A DNA stretch of 64,000 nt from Serinus canaria (taxonomy: Eukaryota > Chordata > Aves > Passeriformes > Fringillidae), in the NCBI RefSeq assembly GCF_022539315.1, contig NC_066323.1, positions 3,722,219 through 3,786,218 on the forward strand. Direction: 5' to 3'. The notes beneath the pieces were generated by a model, which had not been told where the DNA came from, did not search any database, and worked only from the letters and a program-made list of their open reading frames with translations. Both the position numbers and the translations under genes were made by a program. This document shows, one piece after another, positions 1 through 11,765 of the stretch (position 1 is the stretch's first letter; every line of letters begins with the position of its first letter).

Positions 1-2094
1 AACCAAGGAGCCCTGAACTTACCTTCATTAACCCTGTATTTTTTGGGTGTCTTCTCCCAAGCCCCCTGCCCAGGGAGGACCATGAGGTGCCTGTGGAGAA
101 GCAGGAGCAGCAAAGGAGGCTTTGTTCCAGCCCCAGCTCCCATCCTCACCTCACACCCTCACTGCCACCCTGCCTGCCTTGAAGTCAATTTGTTTTAGAA
201 GATGTGGGCCCTGAACTCTTTCTCCTGACATTTTTTCCCTGTTTCTTGTTCCTCCTTTCTCTAGACAAAAGTAAAAAATGACAGCTAGTTTTTCACCTGA
301 AAAGCCACACTTAGGGACAAAGGCAAGTGCCTTTTCTTGCCTACCAATGGCTGAAGTTTTTGGCAGCTTCATCCCCCTTAAAACTGATTTCCAGCAGTGT
401 GCAAGCTAAGATGCTCTCACACACTTGCTGGTAGTTTTCTCTGTAATAAAATGCTTATAAGAGATGGCAGGCTATCACAATAAAAGTCTTTGTTCTTACT
501 AAAAAATTATCTTGAAGTCTTTTACACCCATGTATTAGAAATTGATGATCAGAACAAAAAATCCCAAATGTTACTTTTGCCATTCAGTCAATGTTTAACA
601 AATATTGGTTGTTTTTAACAGATTTCCAGCCCTGGCATGCTCCCTACATAAATAATAAAGTTGGCCATTTACAAAAACTACATTAATTTTGGATCTGAAA
701 AACAGACATGTTAGATCTGAGCCTTCACTTCAGTGAAATTAGGATATTTTAAGGTCACTGATTCTAGTTTGGTCAAGGAAACACTCACAGATGTATTTTA
801 CAGGTTGGCTATGTATTAACTCAGTGCTGCACATGGGTTACACTTTTCACGTGTCATCCTGAACTGACACACAAGGGTTAGGGGCAGAATAATGCCAGAG
901 GGAAAAAAGGATCTTATACAATCCCACTACAGCCATCCCAACACCTTTTAAACAGACATGCACAACAATATGGTTGGCAAAATTAATATAACCTGATTTC
1001 TCCTCTTATGGCATTTTAGGAATGGTGAAATGACCTCAGCCCATTTTACCATACCACAGAAAATCACAAGCAGCCTTACAAGAGGCTGAAAATCTCCATA
1101 TTTATGAATGAGGCATGGATGATTAAGATAAAAGCATCCCTGCTATTGATCACGGGCCTCTCTCATCTATTAAAATAATAAAACTACATAATGCTGCAGC
1201 ACTTAAAACTCAGCCCTGGAAGAAGGTGACCGAATGCAAACATTGGTGGTCATGGCTCAAACACGCCTGGTGGGTTTGTGCACAGAGCTCTCAGCACCAC
1301 CAACACCTACCAGTGACCAGAAACTGGTCTAGTAAAGCATCATTCCCAAAACTATCAAAATACAGCCCTGTATAAAATATTTTTATTACATTTTTTATTC
1401 TGGTTTTCTTAAGGGGGAAAAAAAAAAAAAAGGGTATTATTTTTCCAAGTGAAAATCATGGGGATTTTACAGCAAAAAGTGTGTCCTTTTGCTTGGCAGA
1501 GGGTGGAATATCTCAGTCACACTGGAAAACCACGGCGAGCTGGCCTGATATTAGCCTGGATCCAGTTAGAAACACTTTTCTGTTTTAACCCAGGTGGAAT
1601 TGCACAATTATAACAGCAAAAGCCTGTGCTTGAGAGGAAATGGAGAAAGTTGTTCTTGCTGAAGAAAGGAATAAAGGTCTGTTCAGTGCTCCACAAAAAG
1701 CTTACACAAAGAGGAGAGCTGACACAGCTCTGGAACCCAAGATGAAAAAGAAGGTTTGTGCTCCATGGTAGGATCAGATACTGAGCATGGATTTGTTCCT
1801 CCAGGAGGGGAGGAAGCACCCTGGCTTTCCATCAGGGACAAAAGCAGCTTCTCCAGAACATGATGGGCACAATCCATACCAAAACTGCTCCACCCATGCA
1901 CTGCACCTTGTCTGTACCCAAAGCAACACTGCAAGAGAAGCCCATCATTCCAACAAGGCTCCATCCTGCAACTCAGCCAGTTTGGAACAGGGAAATACAA
2001 GCAACTGTTCAAAGCCAGCCTCCATCAGACTGAGAGGATGTGGCCATGGACACTGCAACAAGCTCTGGAGCAGTGCACACAGACATTGGGCTGG
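1..2094. other. Non-coding AT-rich DNA, no gene seen
   Basis: This stretch is unique-looking, AT-rich sequence with no convincing exon. The open frames are short and overlap on both strands, as expected by chance. A run of 14 A lies at 1418-1431 after a short G run. No RNA gene or transposon edge was recognised. Confidence 0.6.
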
Positions 2095-2214
2095 GTTTGT
2101 GTTTGTGTTTGTGTTTGTGTTTGAGTTTGTGTTTGTGTTTGAGTTTGTGTTTGTGTTTGTGTTTGTGTTTGTGTTTGTGTTTGTGTTTGTGTTTGTGTTT
2201 GTGTTTGTGTTTGT
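2095..2214. repeat. GTTTGT hexanucleotide array, 20 units
   Basis: Twenty consecutive 6-bp GTTTGT units fill exactly 120 bp, with two interrupting GTTTGA units 18 bp apart near the left end. The unit length is a multiple of three, so frames stay open on both strands and give alternating dipeptides such as Phe-Val, Cys-Leu, Asn-Thr and Lys-His. These frames are by-products of the repeat, not evidence of a protein. The long uninterrupted right part suggests a length-polymorphic locus. Confidence 0.97.
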
Positions 2215-5200
2215 ACAGCCCCAGATCCTTCCTTTGGGTCTCTGCCAGTGCCACCAAATCCCTGGTGACAACCTGCTGTAACAGGTGCCTAAATCCTGCC
2301 TAATGATGCAAATTATTTCAACAGAGATTCTTCCACAAACTGCAGTAAAAAGTCTGAAACTTCATAGTGGGTGTCATTTCTTCTGATTAAAACAAAATAT
2401 ACCCCACAAGTCTAATTACAATGACGTTTTCCTTTGAATTACTTTGAAAACCATGAGACAAATAAACTTCATGCATCTCCATGTGTACACTAAACACCTC
2501 CAAAAAAAAAGGCATGCTGCAAAGCTACTGGATTCAGTTTACAGAACTGAATGAAAAGGGAGCTGTAGTAGGACATTTCCTCACCTATTTTTATGGAATG
2601 GAATGTGGCAGCATCGCAGGAAAAGCATTTACTATAAATTTGTCAAATTACCTGTTCATGTTATTCTATTCATATTTCCAGTGAAAATATTTATATAATT
2701 ATTTACCTCTGAAAGGCCTTGATGTGTCTGCAGCTCAAAACACAGGCAAATATGGACTTGGATTTATGATTCTTGTACTCTATGATTTTGATTCTAGATA
2801 CTCCATGATGTTATAATTTTTATATGGAATGAACCTGGTATTTAAGGGTTAACAGCTGAGGGATACAGATAACTTCTTTTTAATTATTTGCTGCAAACTA
2901 TTTGAACCCTTTTCCTGGCTGCCTTTCCCAGGCCACAATCAGAAGCAGATATACCAAAATACTCTACCATGTGTCTGACCCAAACACAGCCAGGACAGGA
3001 ACCTTCACAAGAGAAACGAAAAAGGAAAGGAAAAGACAAAGAGAAAAATAAGTCTATCCTCTGAAGATATGCAGACCCATATTAGAAATGCAGGAGTTGA
3101 GATAGTTTGGACAAATGCCCAAACTTCTGAGAGTTTAATCAAAACTAAACCAACCAATCCTCTTCCCCTTTTGAGATTTGCCCAGCAACAATTACCATCA
3201 GTTTTAAAAACCACAAGTACTTAATAAAAACTAGAATATTATAAATCTTCTGCCACATGAAGCTAATAAAAATAAATAATAATAATAAATTTTAATGTTT
3301 AAGGTACCCAGGCCCAAAGGCACTAACCTGTATTTGTGCCTCAAGTCCAGAGCTCTAGAAATATTTGAATAAATGTAGTTTTTGCAAAAGGGTATTTTTC
3401 TATCCACTTGCCAGGTATTAGACTGATTATACAGACTGCACTAGGACCTGTAATGAGATTTTTTAGGACATTATTCTATTTACATGTTCATCTGACATTA
3501 TTAAACCTCAGAGAATTTAGATATATGTTCCAGGGAGCAAATTGTTCACCAAATTAAGGGCCATCCTCAACCTCATTCTTTCCATTTTGATATTAAATTT
3601 AACAGCATCAATGCTGGCTTGCACCAACTGCTCAGCTTGGGCTGCCTACAGCCAAGCAGCCCCACACATCTCTTTGGAAACACAAGGAATCATTTCCTTT
3701 GCCAGCCCTCCAAGTGATACTCTTTGTTTCTCAGCGCCTCATCCATCTCCTTCACACATCCATTGAAATGCAGAGGATCCTGTAACACTGGGGCTGACAC
3801 CATCCCAAACCCAGTGGGTGTAGAACATTTCGACATCACCTACACACCACAGAAAATATTCATTTTTAGTGGGACTATTTTGGTCCGGCTGACTTGGTTC
3901 TAGCGGGAAGAGCAGAGGTAAAACATTAATCATCCTTTTAAAAAGTTTGGAGCTGGCTCCATGTGATTTCAGTGCCACGATCCCACAGGCAGGGGATTGT
4001 CCCTAAGCCCCAAATCTGGGCTCTTTCCCTACTTCTCTGCAGGAAAAATTCCCATATAAATCTTCCAGCAGCTTTTGCCAGCAGTAAGGATAAGTAGAAG
4101 CTAAGCAAAAGTATTTTAATTGCTCCAGTTAATAAAAATAATGCACTCCCATGTAAGTGGTGCATATTAATGTCTAGGAAATGCTCTACAGTGCTCGCCA
4201 TGCTCAAGGGCTGGGTCAGAGCACCCCAGTGAAAGTGGCAGACACTGTGTTTTCACTTAGCATCATTCTATGGTAAAAAACCAAAGCACTAAAGCAAACA
4301 CAAACACACATGCAAAAAATCCTATTTTGGGAATATGTTGGAGCACTTCTAAAAATCACTGAAACTGTTTTCATAATCCTTCCACTTGTAAGGCCAAATG
4401 CCTTAATTACCATGAGACCAGCTAGCTACAGAAGGCTCAGAAAGAGCCATAAAAACATTTTAGCGTAGCTTAAAATAGCTTTTCCTCCTCCTAAAAATAG
4501 AGCAATGCACAGAGAAAACACTTGGACCCCTTTTGGAGGCGACGGAGGAGTGTGAGGCCAGCCCCAGGGAGGAGCAGGGATCCCCCAGCCCCTGCACTGA
4601 GCAATTCTCCACTGCTGCTCTCCCAGGCCAGGACACTCTGCCAAAAGCATGATGCTGTCCTGTATCAAAACCCATTTCTAGCCTGTGCTGAGTCTGACCA
4701 GCCTTGGGGCTTGAGCCAGAATGATTTTTTTTGGGAGGAAATTCCACATTTGGGAGGGAAAGGATGAAGCATTTAAAAAGGTCAGCTTGCCAGCAAAGGA
4801 AGGCAGTTATAGGAGTAAAGGGGAGGAAAACATTTCCTGGGTCACTGAGTTCTGTCCAGCGCTACCAGAAGGAACTAATTCATATATTGTCTTTCCCACA
4901 CCGACCCAGCTCTTGCAGCAGGCAGAAATGTTGGGATCCACCTCAAAAATTGAGCCCCTGGGATGGCCAGCAGTGCCTCTGCAGCTGCTGCTCCCCACTG
5001 CTGCAACCTCTGCAAAGGAGCAAGGGCAACAGAACTTTGCCAAAAAGCTTAACCCAGCAGTCATCCTCTTTCTCTTTACCCCCCCTATCTTTTTCCAAGG
5101 CATCTGCTGCTCTGCAGCACCTTTTCATCAGTTCAAAAAGCAGAGGGAGAAAACCCAAATTGTCCTGTCCCATGGGGATGAGCCTCCAATTCTGTCACTG

Positions 5201-6970
5201 AGGTCCCCGAGACTCACCCCATAAAAGGAGATTTGGATCCTCTCCTGCGAAAATCTGCCCTCAACACTAACAGCTTATTGAAATTTGGGAATTCCCTCCA
5301 CTTCCCTGCCTTGGTTTTCCAGCTGCAGTATGAACATTATAATTTACCCATCCTTGTGAAGGGCTTTGTCATCTTTAGATGTACACACCCCCACTGGGAC
5401 AGTTCTGACACTAATTTCTGCTTCATATCAGATTATGTGATCGTTATTAACCTTCCAGCTTTCCCTACTGGAGGGTCAAATCCATCTCAGCTCAGCAGAT
5501 GAAGCTCTACTGACTTCACTTACTCCAGGACTGGATTTAGTCCTGGGCATTTTTCAATTTAAAACACACTGGCAAGGCAGAGCCACCACTGCTCCTTCCA
5601 GGGGTGGTCTGATTTCATTTACAAGTATTTGTGCTGGCAAGCCCTACATAATGTTCAGATGCAATTGTGTCTGAGTATTAAATATAATGGGTTAGATGTT
5701 ATGAATAGGAAAATGAGATAACTTGCTAAAGGAGGTTTGACAGCAAGAGTGAAAGAATGAAGATTCAACTTAAGCTGCTGAAAGCCTAACAAGATAAAGA
5801 CAGGCAGGGGAGAGTTCTCTTAAATGTGATGAAAATAAGGCCTGAAGGGGTGGAATGATAGAGAGGCTGAGGAGTACATGTTTCAAGACAGAAGATGAAT
5901 GTGCCCAACATGACAGTAACATGTAGCTAAATTAATCAAAGTACCCACAGCACTAAATAGAACCAAAACATATAGATTTATGCAGAAATCCCAGAACAGC
6001 AGATGTGAGACTGACAGAAGGATGCGTCCTTTTGATCTAAATTAATTTGCCATATTTTTTGGTCATTGGCTTTTATCATTCTGTGTCACTGGAAACATTA
6101 TAAATCTGCCTTTTACATTTTAAATACGTGCTGTCTGCTTCAGTGTTGAACCCACAGGTCCCTCAGCACACACTATTAAGTCTCCCCATTAAAGACATCA
6201 CAGCACATGACAAATACCCTGAAGCTAAATTACCAGGAAAAGATTCCTAAAAATCACAGCAGCACACACCTGTGTGACAAAAACAAACAGTTGCAACCAC
6301 TAATATTTCACCTAGAAAGGATAATTTTAAGTTAATTCCATTCCTATGATTCACTCTGGATTTGCAGCCTTTGTTTTGCCTGGGCAGATGCAGCCCAGCT
6401 CTCAGCTGCTCTGCTCACCCTCCTCTGCCTCTCCACACTGCTCTGGCGCTCCTGGCTTCTCCAGGGATTTCTCCAGGGTCTCTTGCACTCCCAGAGCCTT
6501 CTCAGAGCTTGGGGGGGTTGAATTCTAAACCCCCTCGACTGCCAAAGGGCAGGCAGTAAATTGGGGGTCATTGCCCCTTGACTTGGGTTTTCATCAGTGG
6601 CTGCTGTCCTGCTCAGAAGGTAAGCTCCCAGTCAGGGCAGCTGCCAGAGATTAAGTCCAGGCTGGATCAGACCCTGGTCTCACTTGCAGCAGGAGTGCAG
6701 ATTCCAGTGTCATGGAGTCTAGAGCAGCATTTGGCCCCACAGACTCAAACCAGCAGCCAAACCTGCTCGGCCAGCACAGCGGAGGGAAAGCAAAAGAATG
6801 TTCTTGGGATGGGAGACCCTGCCCAGCACCAGGAGCTGTGTGAACTCAGTGTATTCACCACCACATCCCAAATACCTGCTGGATGCCAGCTTGTTACCCC
6901 ACATCCTGCCTTGAAGCACCCCCTTCCCTTTCAAGTGCCCAGGGGCAGGGGGCTGGTTTGTCTAAGGAAA
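2215..6970. other. Non-coding DNA with minor simple repeats
   Basis: No gene was recognised. An AAT-rich short tandem repeat lies near 3265-3290. The sequence around 5440-5545 vaguely resembles old interspersed amniote repeats, with wording like TCAGCAGATGAAGCTCTACT, but I cannot assign it. Frames of 167 and 156 aa overlap each other at 4721-5224 in different phases and show no domain, signal or splice context, so I treat them as chance. Local GC rises from about 6380 towards the minisatellite. Confidence 0.55.
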
Positions 6971-7378
6971 GCTGGGGATGTCCCAGTGCATCCCAGCTCC
7001 CCAGGGAGGGGCTGGGGATGTCCCAGTGCATCCCAGCTCCCCAGGGAGGGGCTGGGGATGTCCCAGTGCATCCCAGCTCCCCAGGGAGGGGCTGGGGATG
7101 TCCCAGTGCATCCCAGCTCCCCAGGGAGGGGCTGGGGATGTCCCAGTGCATCCCAGCTCCCCAGGGAGGGGCTGGGGATGTCCCAGTGCATCCCAGCTCC
7201 CAGGGGGGGGCTGGGGATGTCCCAGTGCATCCCAGCTCCCCAGGGAGGGGCTGGGGATGTCCCAGTGCATCCCAGCTCCCCAGGGAGGGGCTGGGGATGT
7301 CCCAGTGCATCCCAGCTCCCCAGGGAGGGGCTGGGGATGTCCCAGCGCATCCCAGCTCCCCAGGGAGTGGCTGGGCAG
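6971..7378. repeat. 40-bp minisatellite, about 10 copies
   Basis: Units of 40 bp begin GCTGGGGATGTCCC and end CCCCAGGGAGGG. They start at 6971, 7011, 7051, 7091, 7131, 7171, 7210, 7250, 7290 and 7330, then decay into a partial copy. Most units are identical. The unit at 7171 is 39 bp with a small G-run change, and the last full unit has a T-to-C change and a decayed end. Forty is not a multiple of three, so each frame cycles through all phases and yields 40-residue protein repeats on both strands. These account for the long frames here (326, 216, 207, 170 aa), which are not genes. Near-identity of the inner copies points to recent expansion or homogenisation. Confidence 0.97.
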
Positions 7379-8667
7379 TGCAGGGATCCCACAGGACCCG
7401 GGGCAGAGGGCTCTCAGGGCTCACAGCCCAGCTGCTGCTCCCAGACGGGCATCCCCTTCCCAGGCTTTGTCTGCTGTGCAAAGGGCTTAGATCAGTTTTG
7501 TTCTGAGAGCCGGGGCTGCTCGACTCCTCCCCACCCCACACCACCCCCAGCCTTCTGAGGGGAAGGTGACAGGGATTAGAGGGTTGAATTCCCTTCTTTA
7601 TTTTTTTGCCTTCTTTTTTTTTTTTTCCTTGAAAGAACTTCTGGATGCCAACATGACTTTTTTGTCTGCGGGAGATTAGGCAAACGAATGCAAAGGGTGA
7701 CAGAGACGAGGACTCAGCCCTACCATCCAGAGGCAGGTTTCTGGGAGGACCTACTTTCCCTTCACTCTGCTGTTATGAATAGATTGATCTTTTTTGTGTG
7801 AGTGTCACGGCTCAGAGAAGTCAGTTGGCTGGTGCAGAGCGGGGAGCAAACTCAGCCCAAAGAGCACCGAGCCACAAGACACTCTTTATCTGCTTTTAGG
7901 TAGGTTTACAGGATGCAAAGAGAGTGAGAAAGAAGGGCATTGCTTGGCACTAACACTCCCTCTATTGGAAAAAGAGTATTTTCCCAGGAATGTGCATTAT
8001 ATTCCTAGAATAATGTAAATTAAAGTGACCAGCATGCAAACAAAACATCCTTAATTTACTGAAAAAGGGGCTGGGCAAGCAGGACATTATCTTCCATTAT
8101 GCAGAGAGCAAAGAAAAGTAGTAAAGTACCTAAGTTAACCATGTTTTAAAAGTCACAGCACTAGATGAAACTTAGACTTGCAAAAAACCACGAAATTACA
8201 AAACAATTTAATTAATTTACAGTCCGCTGCATGGTTTCCACTCTCCTGACATGGCATCCAGCAGGTCCCTGGGTTTCCCACTGCTACCAAATTCATGGGT
8301 TTCTAAACAGAGGGCATCCTTTGGCTTCTGATGCCCTTAACAGAAAACAAGGCTGTGGTGGCACAGCACAAACACATTCTGCAGCTGACATGGTTTCTGT
8401 ACTCCCCAAAGAAGCTGGCATCACTTCTGCTCACCAGCCAGCTCCACAGGCAAGTTTTGGGTGAGGAAACAGCATCTGACTGCACTAAAAGGCAAGGCTC
8501 CCAAAGCTGGGAATTTGTTTATCACAGCACTTATCCCACAGGAAGATAAGAGGAACTCTTCCAGCAGCCTGGATCCAGCTGAGGAGGCCACACTGCCCTT
8601 CGTGGGCAGCAGGTCAAGGGAGGTGAGTCTCCCCTCTGCTCCCATGAGACCTCACTCTGCTCCCATG
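7379..8667. other. Non-coding DNA between minisatellite and CR1
   Basis: No gene was recognised. A T-rich tract lies near 7598-7627. A short imperfect duplication of a CTCTGCTCCCATGAG word occurs twice near 8633-8670 at the left edge of the CR1 copy. The rest is unique-looking. Confidence 0.5.
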
Positions 8668-9199
8668 AGGTCCCACCTGGAGGACTGCATCCAGCTCTGG
8701 GTTCCCTGACATATGAAGGACAAAGACCTGTTGGAGTGAGTCCAGAGGAAGCCTTGAAGATGATAATGGAATTTAGAGCAGCTCTGCTTTGGGAAAAGCT
8801 GAGGGCTGGAGGTGTTCACCCTAGAGGTGAAGGATCCAGAGAGACCTCAGAGACCCTTCTGGGGCCTCAAGGGGCTCCAGGAGAGCTGGAGAGGGATTTT
8901 GGACAAGGGATGGAGGGACAGGACAAGGAGGAAATGACACACTGACACACTGACAGACTGACAGAGGGCTGGATTAGACAGGGTGTTGGGAAGAAATTGT
9001 CCCCTGTGAGGGTGGTCAGGCCCTGGCACAGGGTGCCCAGAGAAGCTGTGGCTGCTCCTGGATCCCTGGAAGTGTCCAAGGCTAGACAGGGCTTGGAGCA
9101 GCCTGGGATGGTGGAAGGTGTCCCTGCCATGGCTGGGGGGTTGAAATGGGAGGAGCTTTAGGGTCCCTTCCAACCTAAGCCATTGGATGATTCTGTGAT
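8668..9199 (+). mobile_element. CR1 LINE, 5'-truncated 3' fragment
   Basis: The strand shown reads as the 3' part of a chicken-repeat-1 (CR1) non-LTR retrotransposon. Diagnostic words in order are GGAGGACTGCATCCAGCTCT, GACCTGTTGGAGTGAGTCCA, GGGTGTTGGGAAGAAATTGT, GGGTGCCCAGAGAAGCTGTG, GGAAGTGTCCAAGGCTAGAC, and a terminus near GGATGATTCTGTGA. The copy holds the end of the reverse-transcriptase region and the 3' UTR, with no intact ORF. The 200-aa frame on the opposite strand at 8847-9449 is a shadow of this element. 5' truncation is normal for CR1. The edges are approximate because no consensus alignment was possible. Confidence 0.93.
8935..8966. repeat. 8-bp tandem repeat inside CR1, four units
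   Basis: Four 8-bp units lie end to end: TGACACAC, TGACACAC, TGACAGAC, TGACAGAG. They sit inside the CR1 copy just before the conserved stretch that reads GGCTGGATTAGACAGGGTG. I do not recall such a repeat in the CR1 consensus at this place, so it is probably a local expansion after insertion. Confidence 0.9.
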
Positions 9200-11697
9200 A
9201 GTTTAAAGCAACCTGGCAGGAGCTGAAGTACCAGCAGGTAACTTCATAAGCCAGAGCTCCAACCTTAGAATGTGCAGCTGCATGCAAAATGCTTCGTGCC
9301 TGGTCACACTCTGCATCACTGGCAGTGCTGGGAAGGCTTTGGGATGCCCTCCCACCTTTGGATGTGGACAGCTGCAAAAGCCAACTCCCAGCATTTAACA
9401 TGAGTTTAACAGGTTTAAGCCTGTTTCCCCACATTAGGCATGGATGCATAGACTGGAAGAACAGGAGATTAGCACATGGTGCTCACTGGAGGAGAGACAT
9501 TTGCAAAGCAGGAGGGATTTAATAACTGTGCCAAAAAAATAACCCATTACAGGTTTTCTAGTGTGAGCCATGAAGATCTCAGTGTCTCTTTGTATGACAC
9601 TCACAATAGAGAAAGGGAGGGAGGAACCTGATTGTGGGCAGAACGTTTCGAAACCTGTAGAAAATTTAAGCAAAAATGCAATTTAAAAAAATAATGATAA
9701 TTTGCCAATATGGGATTGGATTTATGAAGAAAGGATACAAAAAACAATTATGTCAAAGCCAGGACTCCAACATTTTGGAGGATCTTTGCAATATCTTTTT
9801 AAATTCAACTATTAAAAATCAAGGTACATCACAAAGGAATGATAGATATTACATCATTTTAAAGATATCTTTTTGATTTTTTTGAAAGACTGAACGTTTC
9901 AAAGCTGTCTGAAGAAACTTCCTTTTTCTCTGCTCAGAAAAAATAATATTCTTAAAGGAATGTTGCCTCAACATTGCCATTTTTCAGATATATCTGCAAA
10001 AAATTTTCAAATACCTCTAGTGAGAAACACTGAGTTTAACCCAAGTATTGCCATATCCAAGCAGGACATGGCCATAAGAGCAGCTGCCTGGCAATGGCAA
10101 ACAGAACCAGTCAAAATCCTGGAGAGGAGGCCAGCTGAAATCTAGTAGAGCTCATCTCACTAAAATCTACAGATTGCAATTTATGACTTAAAATTGTATT
10201 ATCTTCTTCTTTAGCAATGCAGTGATTTATACTTCAATTCCCTTCAAGCCCCTCATGGAGCCTTGCTCTGCTCTGGCTAGGAGAAGTGACAGCAACACAG
10301 GACAAGGCAGAAAGGATGAAAGTTGAATTGATCACACTTTTATTTTGGTGAATAGATATATTCTTTCACTCCAAGCCTCACATAAAGCAGCCCTGCTTCT
10401 ATTGGGTTTTTCTGAGACTCCAAAATAAATACACATCCAGAAGACTTATTCTCATATTTCCAGCTACAGCAGAGGCATCCAGGGTTTTGCTTCTTCTGCC
10501 TTGGATGTACTTGCCTGTGTTGATTCAGAAGCAGACTAACATATAGGACCTTAAATTCTGTATGACTCTGTGTAATGTAATGAACACCAACAGACTTTAA
10601 ATCTCCTGTATCTCATGGGCGCATTTTATTGCATTATATGGCAAAAATCCAAGGATAAAATTTTCAGAGAAAAAAAAATCAAAAATGAAAAATACATTGC
10701 TACTGAATTTTCTTACAATATCACAGGAATGTGATCTCCCCTCAATATACATACTGATGATCTATTTGGAATTTTTATCCTCAGTTATGAAGAAAAAGAA
10801 AATGTTATTCCCTCAGAGGCCAATTTTCATCTGCTCTGGAATTCTCATTTAAACATCTCAGAGAACACTTTTCCTTCTCTAGATATTACCCACTATTCGT
10901 CTGGCTCAAGGCTCATGTCTGTTACTGTGTGAGCTATATAGAAAGAAATTCCTAATCGTATTTCTGACAAGAGTCCTCACAATCTAGTTGGCTGCCATCA
11001 TCCCATTTCCAGTATTTCACCAGTAAAAATGTAGGAAGGGTTTAGTCTCCTTTCACCCAGCATGTGCAACTCCCATTACTGGGAGTCACCACATGTGTGT
11101 AGATCAAGGGGATGGATTGTTTAAGGAGCTGCTGCCAGGGCTCCCTTTTGGGTTCCAAGATGTAGACATATGATATATAGATATATGGTGAAGAGTTTGC
11201 AAGAGTGGAAGCAAATGCTTGGATCCTCCTCTCCTGCTGAGCTCCATCAGGATAAGCTGGGGTGGAGTCCCTGAGGATCCAAAGGTGTCACACAAGGGCT
11301 GGGGAGCATTGCCTGGTTTCACAAAATGACTGGTTTTGACATATATACCCATAATTCAGAAATTCTCAGAGCCTTTCAGCACAGTGAAGAGCAGCACTGC
11401 CACGGCTAGAACTGTTATTCCTTTTGTTCCTTTACACCTAAAATACACCAGAGTTTCAGGTTTGGTTTATGTTTCATGGCACCCAGAGCATGTAAATATA
11501 TCTGTGCACAGTGGGTGTCACCCTGACCTGTCAGCACTTAACATTTGGGCCTTTGCCCTGTGGGCTATGTGCAAATGACCACAGTCAAGTTCATATTTAT
11601 TTTGAATTAAATATTATAAATGCCCAAGTTCAGGTCACAGCAGTGATGTCAATGATTTTGCCAGTTCTAACAATTTTAACATTTTCACACAGAATTC
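9200..11697. other. Non-coding AT-rich DNA
   Basis: No gene or transposon was recognised. The sequence is AT-rich, with several short A- and T-rich runs at 9676-9960 and 10620-10700. Open frames are all under about 85 aa. Confidence 0.55.
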
Positions 11698-11765
11698 ATG
11701 CAGAATGACTTGAAAAGACCTTCAAGTTCATTGAGTCCAACCCATGCCCCAACACCTCAATTTTC
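11698..11765 (-). mobile_element. CR1 3'-end fragment, antisense
   Basis: The plus strand reads ATGCAGAATGACTTGAAAAG, then GACCTTCAAGTTCATTGAGT, then CCAACCCATGCCCCAACACC. This is the usual reverse complement of an avian CR1 3' tail (tails that read like CAGAATGGTTTGGGTTGGAA, then GACCTTCAAGATCATTGAGT). The element is therefore on the minus strand and strongly truncated. The right edge may extend a few tens of bases, but similarity is not visible there. Confidence 0.8.

Noticed and set aside
1945..2303. Frames with Asn-Thr, Lys-His, Phe-Val and Cys-Leu repeats
   Set aside because: They are direct translations of the GTTTGT hexamer array in different frames.
4721..5224. 167-aa and 156-aa frames overlapping in two phases
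   Set aside because: Two equally long frames in different phases indicate a stop-poor stretch, not a gene; no family was recognised.
6578..7558. 326-aa plus-strand frame with 40-residue protein repeats
   Set aside because: The repeat protein is produced by the 40-bp minisatellite, which is open in several frames on both strands; no promoter, splice sites or domain support it.
8847..9449. 200-aa minus-strand frame
   Set aside because: It is antisense to the CR1 3' fragment at 8668-9199 and does not match CR1 reverse transcriptase in that direction.
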